From contig DATFYX010000001.1 of NCBI GenBank assembly GCA_035314825.1, positions 124,001-188,000 on the forward strand: a stretch of DNA of 64,000 bases. The letters are read 5' to 3'. Source of the DNA: Candidatus Eremiobacteraceae bacterium. GTDB taxonomy: Bacteria; Vulcanimicrobiota; Vulcanimicrobiia; Eremiobacterales; Eremiobacteraceae. Of the stretch, positions 1-7,610 are shown piece by piece. The stretch's first letter is position 1; each line of letters opens with the position of its first letter. The notes beneath the pieces were generated by a model. That model did no database searches. It was not told the origin of the DNA and saw nothing but the letters and a program-made list of their open reading frames with translations. The position numbers and the translations under genes were made by a program.

Positions 1-1555
1 CGGCCGAGGTCGTATTGCTCGTCTGGCCGTGGTTGGTCGAGACGAGCAGGTCGGCGTCGAACGCGCGCGCGGCGTAGCGCGTGTCCTGCTGGAAGAGCAC
101 CGAGCGCGAATACGAGTTGGATTCGAACGGCGTGCCGGCCGCGAAGACCGAGTTGTTGTACTGGAGCTGCAGCGAGACGTTCTCCGAAAACGCCGGCGAG
201 AACGCGATGCTGTGGTTGATGAGCCCGCCCACCGAGCTGCTCGGCCCGGTGGTGGTCGCCGTGCCGCCGTAGCTGGTCGTGCTGCGCGCGCCGTTGTGCA
301 CGACGTTGACGTTGGCGGACAGCGTCGGCGGAATCGTGTTGAGCAGCGACTGGCTCACGTAGCTCGCGTTCGCCGACAGCGTGACGTGGTGCGAGAAGAT
401 GCGCTGGTAGGTCAGCCCTGAATTCAGCGAGTTGCGCACGCCCGTGTTCTGGAATTGATAGTTATTGCTGTGCAGGTCGTAGATCGTGAACTCGCCCGAT
501 CCCGAGCCGTCGCGGCGCGCGAAATACAGATCGACACCCAGCCCGATGCCCGCTTTCTGGTAGAAATCGATATGGTACGTGCCGTAGAAATATTGGCTCG
601 AGTAGAAATTGATATAGTTCTTCAGGAAAAAGCCGTAGATGGAGTTGTAGCCGATGCGCGGTGCGATCGCGCTCGGGCGCCGTTGGCCTTCTTGCGTCAG
701 CGGCACGACGAGGATGCCAAGCCCGGCGACGAGATACTTGCCCAGGTAGAGCGCCGGGCTATGCGCGATGAGCCGGTCGTTGGGCCGCAGCTCGATCTCT
801 TTGCCGGTGATGTGGTACGCGACGTGGTGCAGGTCGCAGGTCGTCACCCACCCGCGCTCGAGCACCGCGTGGCCGTTGTGGTCGATCGTGATGCGCTGGC
901 CTTTGTAATAGACGAACCCGTGGATCCGCTCGGATTGAAAGGCGACCGCCGAGCTTTGCCCCTCGACCCCGTCCATGATGACGCGATCGCGGCCCACGTC
1001 ATAGTCGAGCGCCTGCGCGGTCGCGTTGTCGCCGTTGGCGGCGACGTAGTGGACGTTGCCGATGGCGCGCACGGTGCGCGTCGCGGCGTCGTAGTGCGCG
1101 CGGTCAGCGGTGATGCTTGAATCGCCAGAGACGATCAGCACGTGGCCGTCGGCGTCCATGTCTCCGTTCGCCTTGCCGTAGAGACGGTCGGCGGTGAGCC
1201 GGCCGAACCCGGGCGGCGGCGACGGCGGCGCAGCGGTCTCGCTCACCGCCGGCGCGCCCGAAACATGCGGAGCCGGCTGCACCGGACGGATGAGCACGGG
1301 GTACGAGTCCGGATCGGGCGGACCTGTGGGATTGCTCGCCGGCGTCTGCGGTGGTGCGGTGGGCGGCGTGATCATCGGCATCGGCATGGCACTGCCGGCA
1401 GCCGCAGATGGCACGGGCGACGGTGACGGGGTCGAGCTTATGGAATTCTGGTCGCCTGAGTCCGCGTTCGCATGGCCGCCGGCCGCGGCCACGAACAGCG
1501 CCGCAGCGAGGGCTGCGGCGGCGACTCCCCACGTGCGGCTGCGTCGTTCGCGCAA
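1..1555 (-). CDS. lptD: LPS-assembly outer-membrane protein LptD/OstA-like (3' end beyond window)
   Basis: The reverse strand is open from 1555 to the window edge (about 518 residues, C-terminus missing). A signal peptide (RERRSRTW then a long Ala/Val run ending GGHANA) is followed by a Pro/Ser-rich linker. An OstA/LptA-like segment comes next (ITADRAHYDAATRTVRAIGN, near residue 150), then alternating polar/aromatic beta-barrel strands. The TTCDL and ILVVPL stretches match the LptD layout between the N-terminal domain and the barrel. The family inserts lipopolysaccharide into the outer leaflet of the outer membrane. No ATG or GTG suits the signal peptide; TTG at 1555 is the best start, 7 bases after the lptF/G stop. 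The adjacent LptF/G permease supports the call. It could also be a divergent OstA-type barrel with another cargo. Confidence 0.8.
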   Translation of the reverse strand, partial: MRERRSRTWGVAAAALAAALFVAAAGGHANADSGDQNSISSTPSPSPVPSAAAGSAMPMPMITPPTAPPQTPASNPTGPPDPDSYPVLIRPVQPAPHVSGAPAVSETAAPPSPPPGFGRLTADRLYGKANGDMDADGHVLIVSGDSSITADRAHYDAATRTVRAIGNVHYVAANGDNATAQALDYDVGRDRVIMDGVEGQSSAVAFQSERIHGFVYYKGQRITIDHNGHAVLERGWVTTCDLHHVAYHITGKEIELRPNDRLIAHSPALYLGKYLVAGLGILVVPLTQEGQRRPSAIAPRIGYNSIYGFFLKNYINFYSSQYFYGTYHIDFYQKAGIGLGVDLYFARRDGSGSGEFTIYDLHSNNYQFQNTGVRNSLNSGLTYQRIFSHHVTLSANASYVSQSLLNTIPPTLSANVNVVHNGARSTTSYGGTATTTGPSSSVGGLINHSIAFSPAFSENVSLQLQYNNSVFAAGTPFESNSYSRSVLFQQDTRYAARAFDADLLVSTNHGQTSNTTSA

Positions 1556-1562
1556 AGGCGGA

Positions 1563-2792
1563 TTATCGTTCCTCGAGCAGGAGCAGCACGAGGCCCGCGG
1601 AGCCCATGATGATGTTGGGCGCCCACGCGGCGAGCACCGGCGGCATGGCGCCGCTCTTGCCGAGCGCATTCGTGGCGGCCATGATCAGATAGTACCCGAG
1701 CAGGATGACGATGGCGAAGATCGCCGCCACGCCCCGGCCCCGTTTGCCGAAGCGGATGCCCATGGGCAGTGCGATGAGCACGCCGATCAAGCAGGCGGCG
1801 GGCATCGCGTATTTCTGCTGCAGCGACATCTCCAGCTGCGTGACGTCCTGGCCGCCGGTGCGCAGGTTCTGGATCTGCAGCCGCAGCTCGCGCGAGTTGG
1901 TCTCGAACGCGCTTTGCGGCGAGTACAGCAGACTGGTGTCGCCCAACGGGAACTCGAGCCGGTCGAAGTGCTTCACCTGCGACACCGTGCCCTGAAAACC
2001 GGTCGTCGTCACCACCCCGTCCTCCAACACCAGCTTGCCGCCGACCTGGTGGCCGACGCGTGCGGTCAGCGTCTCGGGCCAGTAGCCGGCGCCGATGTTG
2101 AACACCTGCACGTTGTGCATGACGCCCGTGCCCGAATCGACCGATTGGATGTAGATCACATGTTGGCCGTCGGTCGTGCGGAAGAACTGATAGGGTTGGA
2201 TGATCGCTTGCGTCGAGTGAAACGCGATCTGGCGGAACAGCTCGACCGACTTGGCCTGCGAACGCGGCGCGATCTCTTCGTTGATGCCGAAGGCGATGAA
2301 CGTCATGATGACGCCCAGCACATAGCATGGCAGCGCGATGCGCTGCAGGCTGATGCCGCTCGTGCGCATGGCGGCGATCTCGTTGTCGGCGGAGAGCCGG
2401 CCGATGCCTAACAAGATGCCGAACAGGCACGAGAACGGCAAGATGAGGTACATCAGGGCGGGCAGTTGGAGCGCGAGATATTTGGCGATGAGGATCGCCG
2501 GCACGCCTTTGTTGATGACGTATTCGGCCGCCAAGAACAGCGAATTGATGAGCATGAAGAGCGTGAACGCGGCGATCGCGAAGCCGAAGGGCGCGAGCAG
2601 TTCGCGCGTCAGATATTGGTCGAGGATCGAGAGGGAGAAGTAGCTCGAGCCGAGCCGGCGGGCCGGCTGCGGCGTTCCGTGCCCGACGGATAGCCAGTCC
2701 AGGCGTTCGCCGGACGGCGGCTCCGCGGCCGGTGCGGCCGGCGGGCCCAGCGTCGTGGATCGCGAGATCGGCCGGCCGAAGGCGCCGAACAT
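1563..2792 (-). CDS. LptF/LptG family (YjgP/YjgQ) inner-membrane permease
   Basis: At most 409 residues. About 50 weakly conserved residues precede the conserved start (ILDQYLTRELLAPFGFAIAA), so the true start may lie inside the frame. The protein has one N-terminal and two further early membrane segments, including the family signature around LSADNEIAAMRTSGIS. A periplasmic beta-jellyroll-like domain (roughly 180-320) follows, then two to three C-terminal membrane helices. LptF and LptG form the membrane part of the LptB2FG transporter that extracts lipopolysaccharide. Only one copy is present and lptB, lptC and lptA are not in view, so F or G cannot be assigned. It lies immediately upstream of lptD on the same strand, which suggests one transcription unit. 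Confidence 0.85.
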   Translation of the reverse strand: MFGAFGRPISRSTTLGPPAAPAAEPPSGERLDWLSVGHGTPQPARRLGSSYFSLSILDQYLTRELLAPFGFAIAAFTLFMLINSLFLAAEYVINKGVPAILIAKYLALQLPALMYLILPFSCLFGILLGIGRLSADNEIAAMRTSGISLQRIALPCYVLGVIMTFIAFGINEEIAPRSQAKSVELFRQIAFHSTQAIIQPYQFFRTTDGQHVIYIQSVDSGTGVMHNVQVFNIGAGYWPETLTARVGHQVGGKLVLEDGVVTTTGFQGTVSQVKHFDRLEFPLGDTSLLYSPQSAFETNSRELRLQIQNLRTGGQDVTQLEMSLQQKYAMPAACLIGVLIALPMGIRFGKRGRGVAAIFAIVILLGYYLIMAATNALGKSGAMPPVLAAWAPNIIMGSAGLVLLLLEER

Positions 2793-2805
2793 CAGGCGCC
2801 CGTAC

Positions 2806-3339
2806 CTACTTGTGCGCTGCCGGCGCGTGGTACAGTGAGAGCACGCTGCTGACGTATGCGTCGGTCTCGGCGTACGGCGGGATGCCCTTGTAGCGCGCGA
2901 CCGCGCCCGAACCTGCGTTGTATGCGGCGAGCGCCAACGAGACGTTGCCGTTGTACTCGCGCAGCAGATCGCTCAAGTGTTTGGCGCCGCCGGCCACGTT
3001 CTGCTCGGGATCCCACGGATCGGCGACGCCGTACGCGCGCGCAGTGCCCGGCATGAGCTGCATGAGCCCCATCGCTCCCGCGGTCGAAACGGCCGACGGG
3101 TCGCCGCCCGATTCCACCCGGATGACGGCCTTGACGAGGTTGGGGTCCACATGGTTGGCCTTGGCCTGCTGGCTGACGATGCGGTCGAGCCGCTGCTGCG
3201 CCATGCTGTGCGGGCCCTCGCCGAACGGCAAGAAGCCCCCGCCGCTGCAGCCCGCAAGGACCGCCGCAGCGATGACCGGCGCCGTACGCCAAAAGGCGCG
3301 CTGGGCGTCCACCAACGTCGTAAAGCTCCTTTTCGCCAT
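2806..3339 (-). CDS. Lytic transglycosylase (SLT domain) lipoprotein
   Basis: 177 residues from ATG 3339, chosen because GGAGAG sits just upstream and a lipoprotein signal follows (hydrophobic run, then VLAGC with Cys31). Residues 50-170 form a soluble-lytic-transglycosylase domain: VKAVIRVESGGDP with catalytic Glu76, then GLMQLMPGTA and AYNAG. The family cleaves the MurNAc-GlcNAc bond of peptidoglycan to leave 1,6-anhydro ends. The lipobox implies periplasmic attachment to a membrane. It ends 14 bases before the lptF/G frame, so the three envelope genes are probably co-transcribed. The same frame is open further upstream to 3552, but that part has no signal sequence. Confidence 0.9.
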   Translation of the reverse strand: MAKRSFTTLVDAQRAFWRTAPVIAAAVLAGCSGGGFLPFGEGPHSMAQQRLDRIVSQQAKANHVDPNLVKAVIRVESGGDPSAVSTAGAMGLMQLMPGTARAYGVADPWDPEQNVAGGAKHLSDLLREYNGNVSLALAAYNAGSGAVARYKGIPPYAETDAYVSSVLSLYHAPAAHK

Positions 3340-3503
3340 TCTCTCCGGGGCCCGTTCAACGCGGCCGGAGGCTCTACATCTATACGTATCGGCACCGTCT
3401 GGCGGCTTAACGAACCTCTCATCGGCGCGCGGACAAACAAGCAGCCGACCCCGCCAACGGGCAGTTGCGAAGGAGTGCGACGCGCAGGCTGGGTGGGTCG
3501 CTC

Positions 3504-3803
3504 CTATGTCCTGGCGCGGCGGCCGGCGACCGTCTTGTAACAGTCCTGGCAATACACCGGCTTATCGGCTCGGGGCGAGAACGGGACTTGCGTCGCCACG
3601 CCGCATTGAGAACAGATCGCGTCGTACATCGTGCGCTCTCCGCTCGCGGCGGAGCGATCGCGTTTGCGCGCCTGCCTGCAGTTCGGGCAACGGGCTGGTT
3701 CGTGCTCGAAGCCTTTTTGTGCGTAGAATTCTTGCTCGCCCACCGTGAAGATAAATTCGGAACCACAGTCGCGGCAGGTCAGCGTGCGGTCTTGCAGTGC
3801 CAC
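3504..3803 (-). CDS. Small zinc-ribbon protein
   Basis: 99 residues from ATG 3803. Two treble-clef or ribbon-like metal sites are visible: Cys10-x2-Cys13 with Cys39-x2-Cys42, and Cys64-x2-Cys67 with Cys85-x2-Cys88. The first half (TCRDCGSEFIFTVGEQEFY then the CPNC pair) matches the small zf-trcl zinc-ribbon family. The second resembles the CxxC...CxDC ribbons often attached to it. Such proteins are widespread and usually uncharacterised; nucleic-acid or protein binding is plausible but not shown. It is followed on the same strand by the transglycosylase after a 164-base gap. Confidence 0.8.
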   Translation of the reverse strand: MALQDRTLTCRDCGSEFIFTVGEQEFYAQKGFEHEPARCPNCRQARKRDRSAASGERTMYDAICSQCGVATQVPFSPRADKPVYCQDCYKTVAGRRART

Positions 3804-3952
3804 TTAACGCTCTCAGTTCCACCATCTGGAAACGCGAAAATGTCCGAGGCCTTGATGAGGGCCACGAAACAGTGCAAAAACTCTAGCACAACTCCTCACC
3901 GAAAAGCAACCGTGCAGGCCATGATAGAAGCGCGCGCGTAACAACCAGCGCT

Positions 3953-5647
3953 ATGCGCCTTCCCAAAGCTTCTGTTCTTATCGCCGGGGCCATTGCCGCC
4001 GCGGCGGCCGGCTTGCTCCAGACCTATGCCGCATTGGCGGCCGCTCCGGCCGTCGGATCGCTTGCACCCGATTTCTCGCTGCAGACCACGGCCGGCAAGC
4101 CCTTGCGGCTGTCGGATCTGCGCGGCAAGGTCGTCGTGCTGAACTTTTTCGCGACCTGGTGCCCGCCATGTCGCGCCGAGACGCCCGATCTCGTGAGCAT
4201 CGCCGGCAGCTATACGCCGCGCGGCGTCACCTTCGTTGGCATCGACGTCAAAGAGTCGCCCGAGCTCGTCTCGGAGTTCGCCGGCGCCAAGGGCGTCGGC
4301 TACACGCTTGTGCTCGACCGCGACGGCAAAGTCAATGACGCCTACGATGTGCGCGCGATTCCGACCACCTACGTCGTAGGCCGCGACGGACGCATCCTGT
4401 ACCGCCAAGTCGATCAGCTCTCGGGCACGGTTCTTGCGAGCGCGCTCAACGATGCGCTCGCCGGCCGCATCGCGAACGAGTCGGCGCTCGGCCGGCGTTT
4501 CGCCGCCGCCGCCGCGGATGGATCGCAGCTCGTCAGCGCCGACCTCTCGCACGCGAGGACCGCTGCCGCCGCGCACGACAAGGCAGCCGCTGTGGACGCT
4601 GCCGGGCAGGCGATCGCCGCCGGCGTCGCCGCGAACAAGAAGCTCGACGATCTGCAGAGCTCTGACGACCAGTCGGCGATCAACTTCTGGCTGAGCGCCC
4701 AGCAACGCGATGCCCTCGGGGCGGTGCTCGCGCAAGCGTATCAGCTGCGGGCTCAGCTCCAGCCGTCGGCCAAGTCGACGCAGTCGGACCTCGAGCAAGC
4801 GGCGCTGCTGCTCGGACAAAAAGCTGAAGACGAAGAACGCTTTGCGCAGGCGGAGAGCTACTACAAGCAGGCCGCCGTCTATGCGCCCAAAGACCCCAAG
4901 GCGTACGACGGCATCTATCTCGCCGCGTACGAGCAGCGCGATTACGCGACGGCGCGCGCGGCGGCGGAGACGGAGACCGAGATCGCGCCGAAGGATCCGG
5001 AGAGCTGGCTCACGCTGGCGTCGGCGCTGAACTCCCTGAAGCAGTACGACGATGCGCTGGCGGCGGAGCACAACGCCCTCGTGCTGGCGACTTTGGATTA
5101 CGCGAATCATCCTTTGAAGAAGCGTGCCGCCTACGAAGTGGGCCGCGTCTTCCTCAAGACCGGACGCACGCAGATCATGGCCGGCAAAGATGACGACGCC
5201 ACACTCTCGCTGGCGACCTCGTCCATCATGGCGCCGGGCACGATCGTCGCCCAGCAGGCGGACGAACAGCTGGCCGCGCTCTCGCCGCAGCCGGTCTATG
5301 TCGCGATCTCGGGGTCGGACAACGTGGCGACCAACGGCACTGCGCCCGCCAAGCTGTGGGTGACGGTGCGCAACGCAGCGCCGCAGACGCGCATGGTGCA
5401 CCTCGCAGCCGTCAACGTGCCCAAGAAGTGGGTGCTGTCGTTCTGCTACGACAAGGTCTGCGATCCATATAAGAGCGACGTGTCGCTCGGCCCGAACTCG
5501 ACGCGCCGCGTCGAGCTCCAAGTGGTGCCGCTCGGCCCGGTGCAGGGGTCATGGCGCATGACGCTAGCGCCCGGCGGCGTGGATCAAATGGATGTCAACG
5601 TCGACGGCCGCGCAGCGAAGGCGAACATCACGGTCCTCGCTTCTTAA
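3953..5647 (+). CDS. Exported TlpA/ResA-type thioredoxin fused to a TPR region
   Basis: 564 residues. The N-terminal signal peptide or anchor (about residues 6-30) is followed by a TlpA/AhpC-TSA-like domain at 35-175. It carries the redox motif FFATWCPPCRAE (Cys70/Cys73) and the cis-Pro loop near IPTTYVVG. TlpA and ResA proteins reduce disulfides outside the cytoplasm, for example on apocytochromes. Residues 190-400 are alanine-rich helices with TPR-like units (AESYYKQAAVYAPKDPKAYD, LNSLKQYDDAL). The last 130 residues look like a beta-sandwich domain (PVYVAISGSDN onward). This three-part architecture is unusual for the family. The gene stands alone between the zinc-ribbon gene and the dcw cluster, and a hairpin follows it. 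Confidence 0.8.
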   Translation: MRLPKASVLIAGAIAAAAAGLLQTYAALAAAPAVGSLAPDFSLQTTAGKPLRLSDLRGKVVVLNFFATWCPPCRAETPDLVSIAGSYTPRGVTFVGIDVKESPELVSEFAGAKGVGYTLVLDRDGKVNDAYDVRAIPTTYVVGRDGRILYRQVDQLSGTVLASALNDALAGRIANESALGRRFAAAAADGSQLVSADLSHARTAAAAHDKAAAVDAAGQAIAAGVAANKKLDDLQSSDDQSAINFWLSAQQRDALGAVLAQAYQLRAQLQPSAKSTQSDLEQAALLLGQKAEDEERFAQAESYYKQAAVYAPKDPKAYDGIYLAAYEQRDYATARAAAETETEIAPKDPESWLTLASALNSLKQYDDALAAEHNALVLATLDYANHPLKKRAAYEVGRVFLKTGRTQIMAGKDDDATLSLATSSIMAPGTIVAQQADEQLAALSPQPVYVAISGSDNVATNGTAPAKLWVTVRNAAPQTRMVHLAAVNVPKKWVLSFCYDKVCDPYKSDVSLGPNSTRRVELQVVPLGPVQGSWRMTLAPGGVDQMDVNVDGRAAKANITVLAS

Positions 5648-5669
5648 GAAAAGACGTCGCGAACCATAG

Positions 5670-5691
5670 GAGCCGCGCTCGTGCGCGGCTC
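5670..5691 (+). terminator. Hairpin after the TlpA-TPR gene
   Basis: A 9-bp perfect stem (GAGCCGCGC / GCGCGGCTC) with loop TCGT starts 23 bases after the stop codon. The following tract is T-poor (TTGCGCATT), so it may be a weak intrinsic terminator that separates this gene from the mraZ promoter. Confidence 0.5.
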
Positions 5692-5728
5692 TTGCGCATT
5701 CTCAGAGGCCCGAACAGGTGTGTCCCAC

Positions 5729-5758
5729 TTTACAAACTACCGATAAGTGGGGTATAGT
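5729..5758 (+). promoter_or_regulatory. Promoter of the mraZ/dcw cluster
   Basis: TTTACA (5729-5734) and TATAGT (5753-5758) are separated by 18 bases and read like a housekeeping sigma promoter. The predicted start of transcription (about 5765) lies inside the MraZ boxes and 33 bases before the mraZ ATG. Confidence 0.65.
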
Positions 5759-5782
5759 GGGGCAAAGTGGCATACCGTGGGG
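5747..5782 (+). promoter_or_regulatory. MraZ operator: four GTGG repeats with 10-bp spacing
   Basis: GTGGGG occurs at 5747, 5757 and 5777, and a degenerate GTGGCA at 5767: four units in exact 10-bp register. MraZ is known to bind tandem TGGG-type repeats upstream of its own gene. Here the array covers the -10 element and start site, so binding should block transcription. The register puts all repeats on one helical face, as expected for an oligomeric ring protein. Confidence 0.85.
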
Positions 5783-5797
5783 CTTGGGACCTCTATT

Positions 5798-6238
5798 ATG
5801 AGCGCTCTCCCGAAGTTTACGGGACAGTTCGAACATTCTCTGGACGAGAAGGGTCGTTTGACCATCCCGGCCCGTTTTCGCGCGCGCCTGGGCGATCACT
5901 TCGTGCTGACGATCGCCCCGCCCGAGCCGTGCCTGGCGATGTACCCGGAATCGGCCTGGTCGGATTTCTGCGCCAAGCTGGAAGCCGCGCCGCGCAAGGA
6001 CGCGCAGTACCGCGCCTTCGTCCGGCATCTGTTCGCGCACACCGAGGAGGTCACGCTGGATGCCCAGGGTCGGCTTCTCATCCCGCCTGCGCTGCGCGAG
6101 TACGCTGCGCTCGAGCGCGATGCGGTGCTGGTCGGTGCGCTGACGCGCATCGAGATGTGGGCGGCGGGCAATTGGCGCAAGGCCAGCGCGGCGCCCGAGC
6201 GGATGGCCGATCTGATGACCGAGCTTGGACTCTACTAG
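5798..6238 (+). CDS. mraZ: Transcriptional regulator MraZ
   Basis: 146 residues with two AbrB-like MraZ repeats, each with a conserved D-x-KGR-type core: SLDEKGRLTIPARFR near residue 15 and TLDAQGRLLIPPALR near residue 87. The family represses the mra/dcw operon by binding repeats in its own promoter, and those repeats are present just upstream. ATG 5798 (MSALPKFTG) was preferred to the in-frame ATG 5747, because the earlier one would start inside the operator. The 3' end overlaps rsmH by 14 bases. Confidence 0.93.
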   Translation: MSALPKFTGQFEHSLDEKGRLTIPARFRARLGDHFVLTIAPPEPCLAMYPESAWSDFCAKLEAAPRKDAQYRAFVRHLFAHTEEVTLDAQGRLLIPPALREYAALERDAVLVGALTRIEMWAAGNWRKASAAPERMADLMTELGLY

Positions 6239-7148
6239 CCATGTGCCGGTCATGCTCGATGAGGCGCTCGCGCTGCTCGTGCCGGCAGATGTCGAAAGTC
6301 CGGTTCTTGTCGACTGCACCTTCGGCGCCGGCGGATTCACGCAGGCCATCCTCGCTCAGATTTCGGGAGCGCGCGTCATCGCGCTCGACGCCGATCCGCA
6401 AGCCTTTGAGCGCGCGCGAACGCTCGCGCAGCGCTATCGACAACGCCTCACGCCGGTCCATGCAAATTTCGCGCAGCTCGCCGAGGTGCTCGCCTCGCTT
6501 GGAGTGGGCAGCGTGAACGGCATCGTCTACGACCTCGGCCTCTCGTCGTTGCAGCTGGCCGATGCGGCGCGCGGATTCGCATTCGCAGGCGAGGGCGAGC
6601 TCGACATGCGTCTGGATCCGACGTCCGACGCCGCGACCGCCGCGCAATTGCTCGCGACCGCAAAAGAAGGCGAGATCGCGGATATCATCTTCGAATTCGG
6701 AGACGAGCGCAACGCGCGCCGTATCGCGCGCCAGATCGTCAGGCGGCGCGAGCGCTCGCCGCTGCGCACGACGTCCGATCTGGTCGCAGCCGTCTTGGCC
6801 GCGCAACCGCGGGGCGCGCACCGCCGCGGCATCCACCCGGCGACGCGCACGTTCTTGGCGTTGCGCATGGCGGTCAATGAAGATCTTGACAGCCTGTCGG
6901 CGAGCCTTGAAGATGCGATCGCGTGCGTCCAGCCGGGCGGCCGGATCGCCGTCATCAGTTTCCATTCCGGCGAGGATCGCGTCGTCAAACATCAATTCGC
7001 CGCGTGGCGGCGCGCGGGCGTCGCGGAGATCCTGACGCGCAAACCGCTGTCCCCGACGCAGACCGAGATCGCGGCCAATCCGCGCAGCCGCAGCGCGAAG
7101 CTGCGCGCCGCGCAACGCACCTCTGAGAATCTGCCGAGGAGCGCGTAG
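6225..7148 (+). CDS. rsmH: 16S rRNA m4C1402 methyltransferase RsmH (MraW)
   Basis: 307 residues, usual length. The start is TTG at 6225, inside the end of mraZ; translation from it gives DSTSHVPVMLDEAL, the conserved RsmH N-terminus. The SAM-binding loop is VDCTFGAGGFTQAIL, and FAGEGELDMRLDP, HPATRTFLALRMAVN and ISFHSGEDRVVK are family motifs. The enzyme N4-methylates C1402 in the ribosomal P site. It is the standard second gene of dcw clusters. The TTG start and overlap suggest translational coupling to mraZ. Confidence 0.95.
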   Translation: MDSTSHVPVMLDEALALLVPADVESPVLVDCTFGAGGFTQAILAQISGARVIALDADPQAFERARTLAQRYRQRLTPVHANFAQLAEVLASLGVGSVNGIVYDLGLSSLQLADAARGFAFAGEGELDMRLDPTSDAATAAQLLATAKEGEIADIIFEFGDERNARRIARQIVRRRERSPLRTTSDLVAAVLAAQPRGAHRRGIHPATRTFLALRMAVNEDLDSLSASLEDAIACVQPGGRIAVISFHSGEDRVVKHQFAAWRRAGVAEILTRKPLSPTQTEIAANPRSRSAKLRAAQRTSENLPRSA

Positions 7149-7150
7149 CG

Positions 7151-7591
7151 ATGCCCGCCGCGCACGCCTACAAGCTCGAATTCGACCGGCGCTTGGCGCC
7201 GGCGCCGCGCAGCGCGCGCACACGCGCCGCCGGAGCTCGCGCCGCGCGCCGCAAGACGATGTCGAGCGCGCGTATCGTCGCCATCGCGATGGTGCCGTTG
7301 ATCCTGATCTTCGGCTACGTCGGCCTCACCGCGGAGCTCGCGGCTCAGACCTATCGCCTCAACGCCGATCAAACGCTGCAGGCACAGCTGGTGCAGACGG
7401 ACGACGCGCTGCGCCAGCGCGTGGCGCAGGCCCAATCCGTCGCACGGCTCGAGGCCGCTGCCGCCGCGCTGCATATGAAAGAGCCCGCGCGCGTCGCGGT
7501 GATCAGATTGCCCGCTCCAAGCAGCAAGCCCACGACCACGGCCTTCGCCGCCGGAATCGCGAGCTTCACGCGCTTGTTCTTCGCGCGCTAG
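7151..7591 (+). CDS. FtsL-like septum protein
   Basis: 146 residues. An Arg/Ala-rich cytoplasmic tail (1-37) is followed by one membrane helix (about 40-62, IVAIAMVPLILIFGYVGLTA). A short coiled-coil stretch (ADQTLQAQLVQTDDALRQRV) and a Pro/Thr-rich end follow. Sequence alone is not diagnostic, but a small bitopic coiled-coil protein between rsmH and the division transpeptidase is where FtsL normally sits. FtsL bridges FtsB/FtsQ to FtsW/FtsI in the divisome. The last hydrophobic stretch (ASFTRLFFAR) is unexplained. Confidence 0.65.
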   Translation: MPAAHAYKLEFDRRLAPAPRSARTRAAGARAARRKTMSSARIVAIAMVPLILIFGYVGLTAELAAQTYRLNADQTLQAQLVQTDDALRQRVAQAQSVARLEAAAAALHMKEPARVAVIRLPAPSSKPTTTAFAAGIASFTRLFFAR

Positions 7592-7610
7592 CGGCGCGCC
7601 GGCTCGCCGC

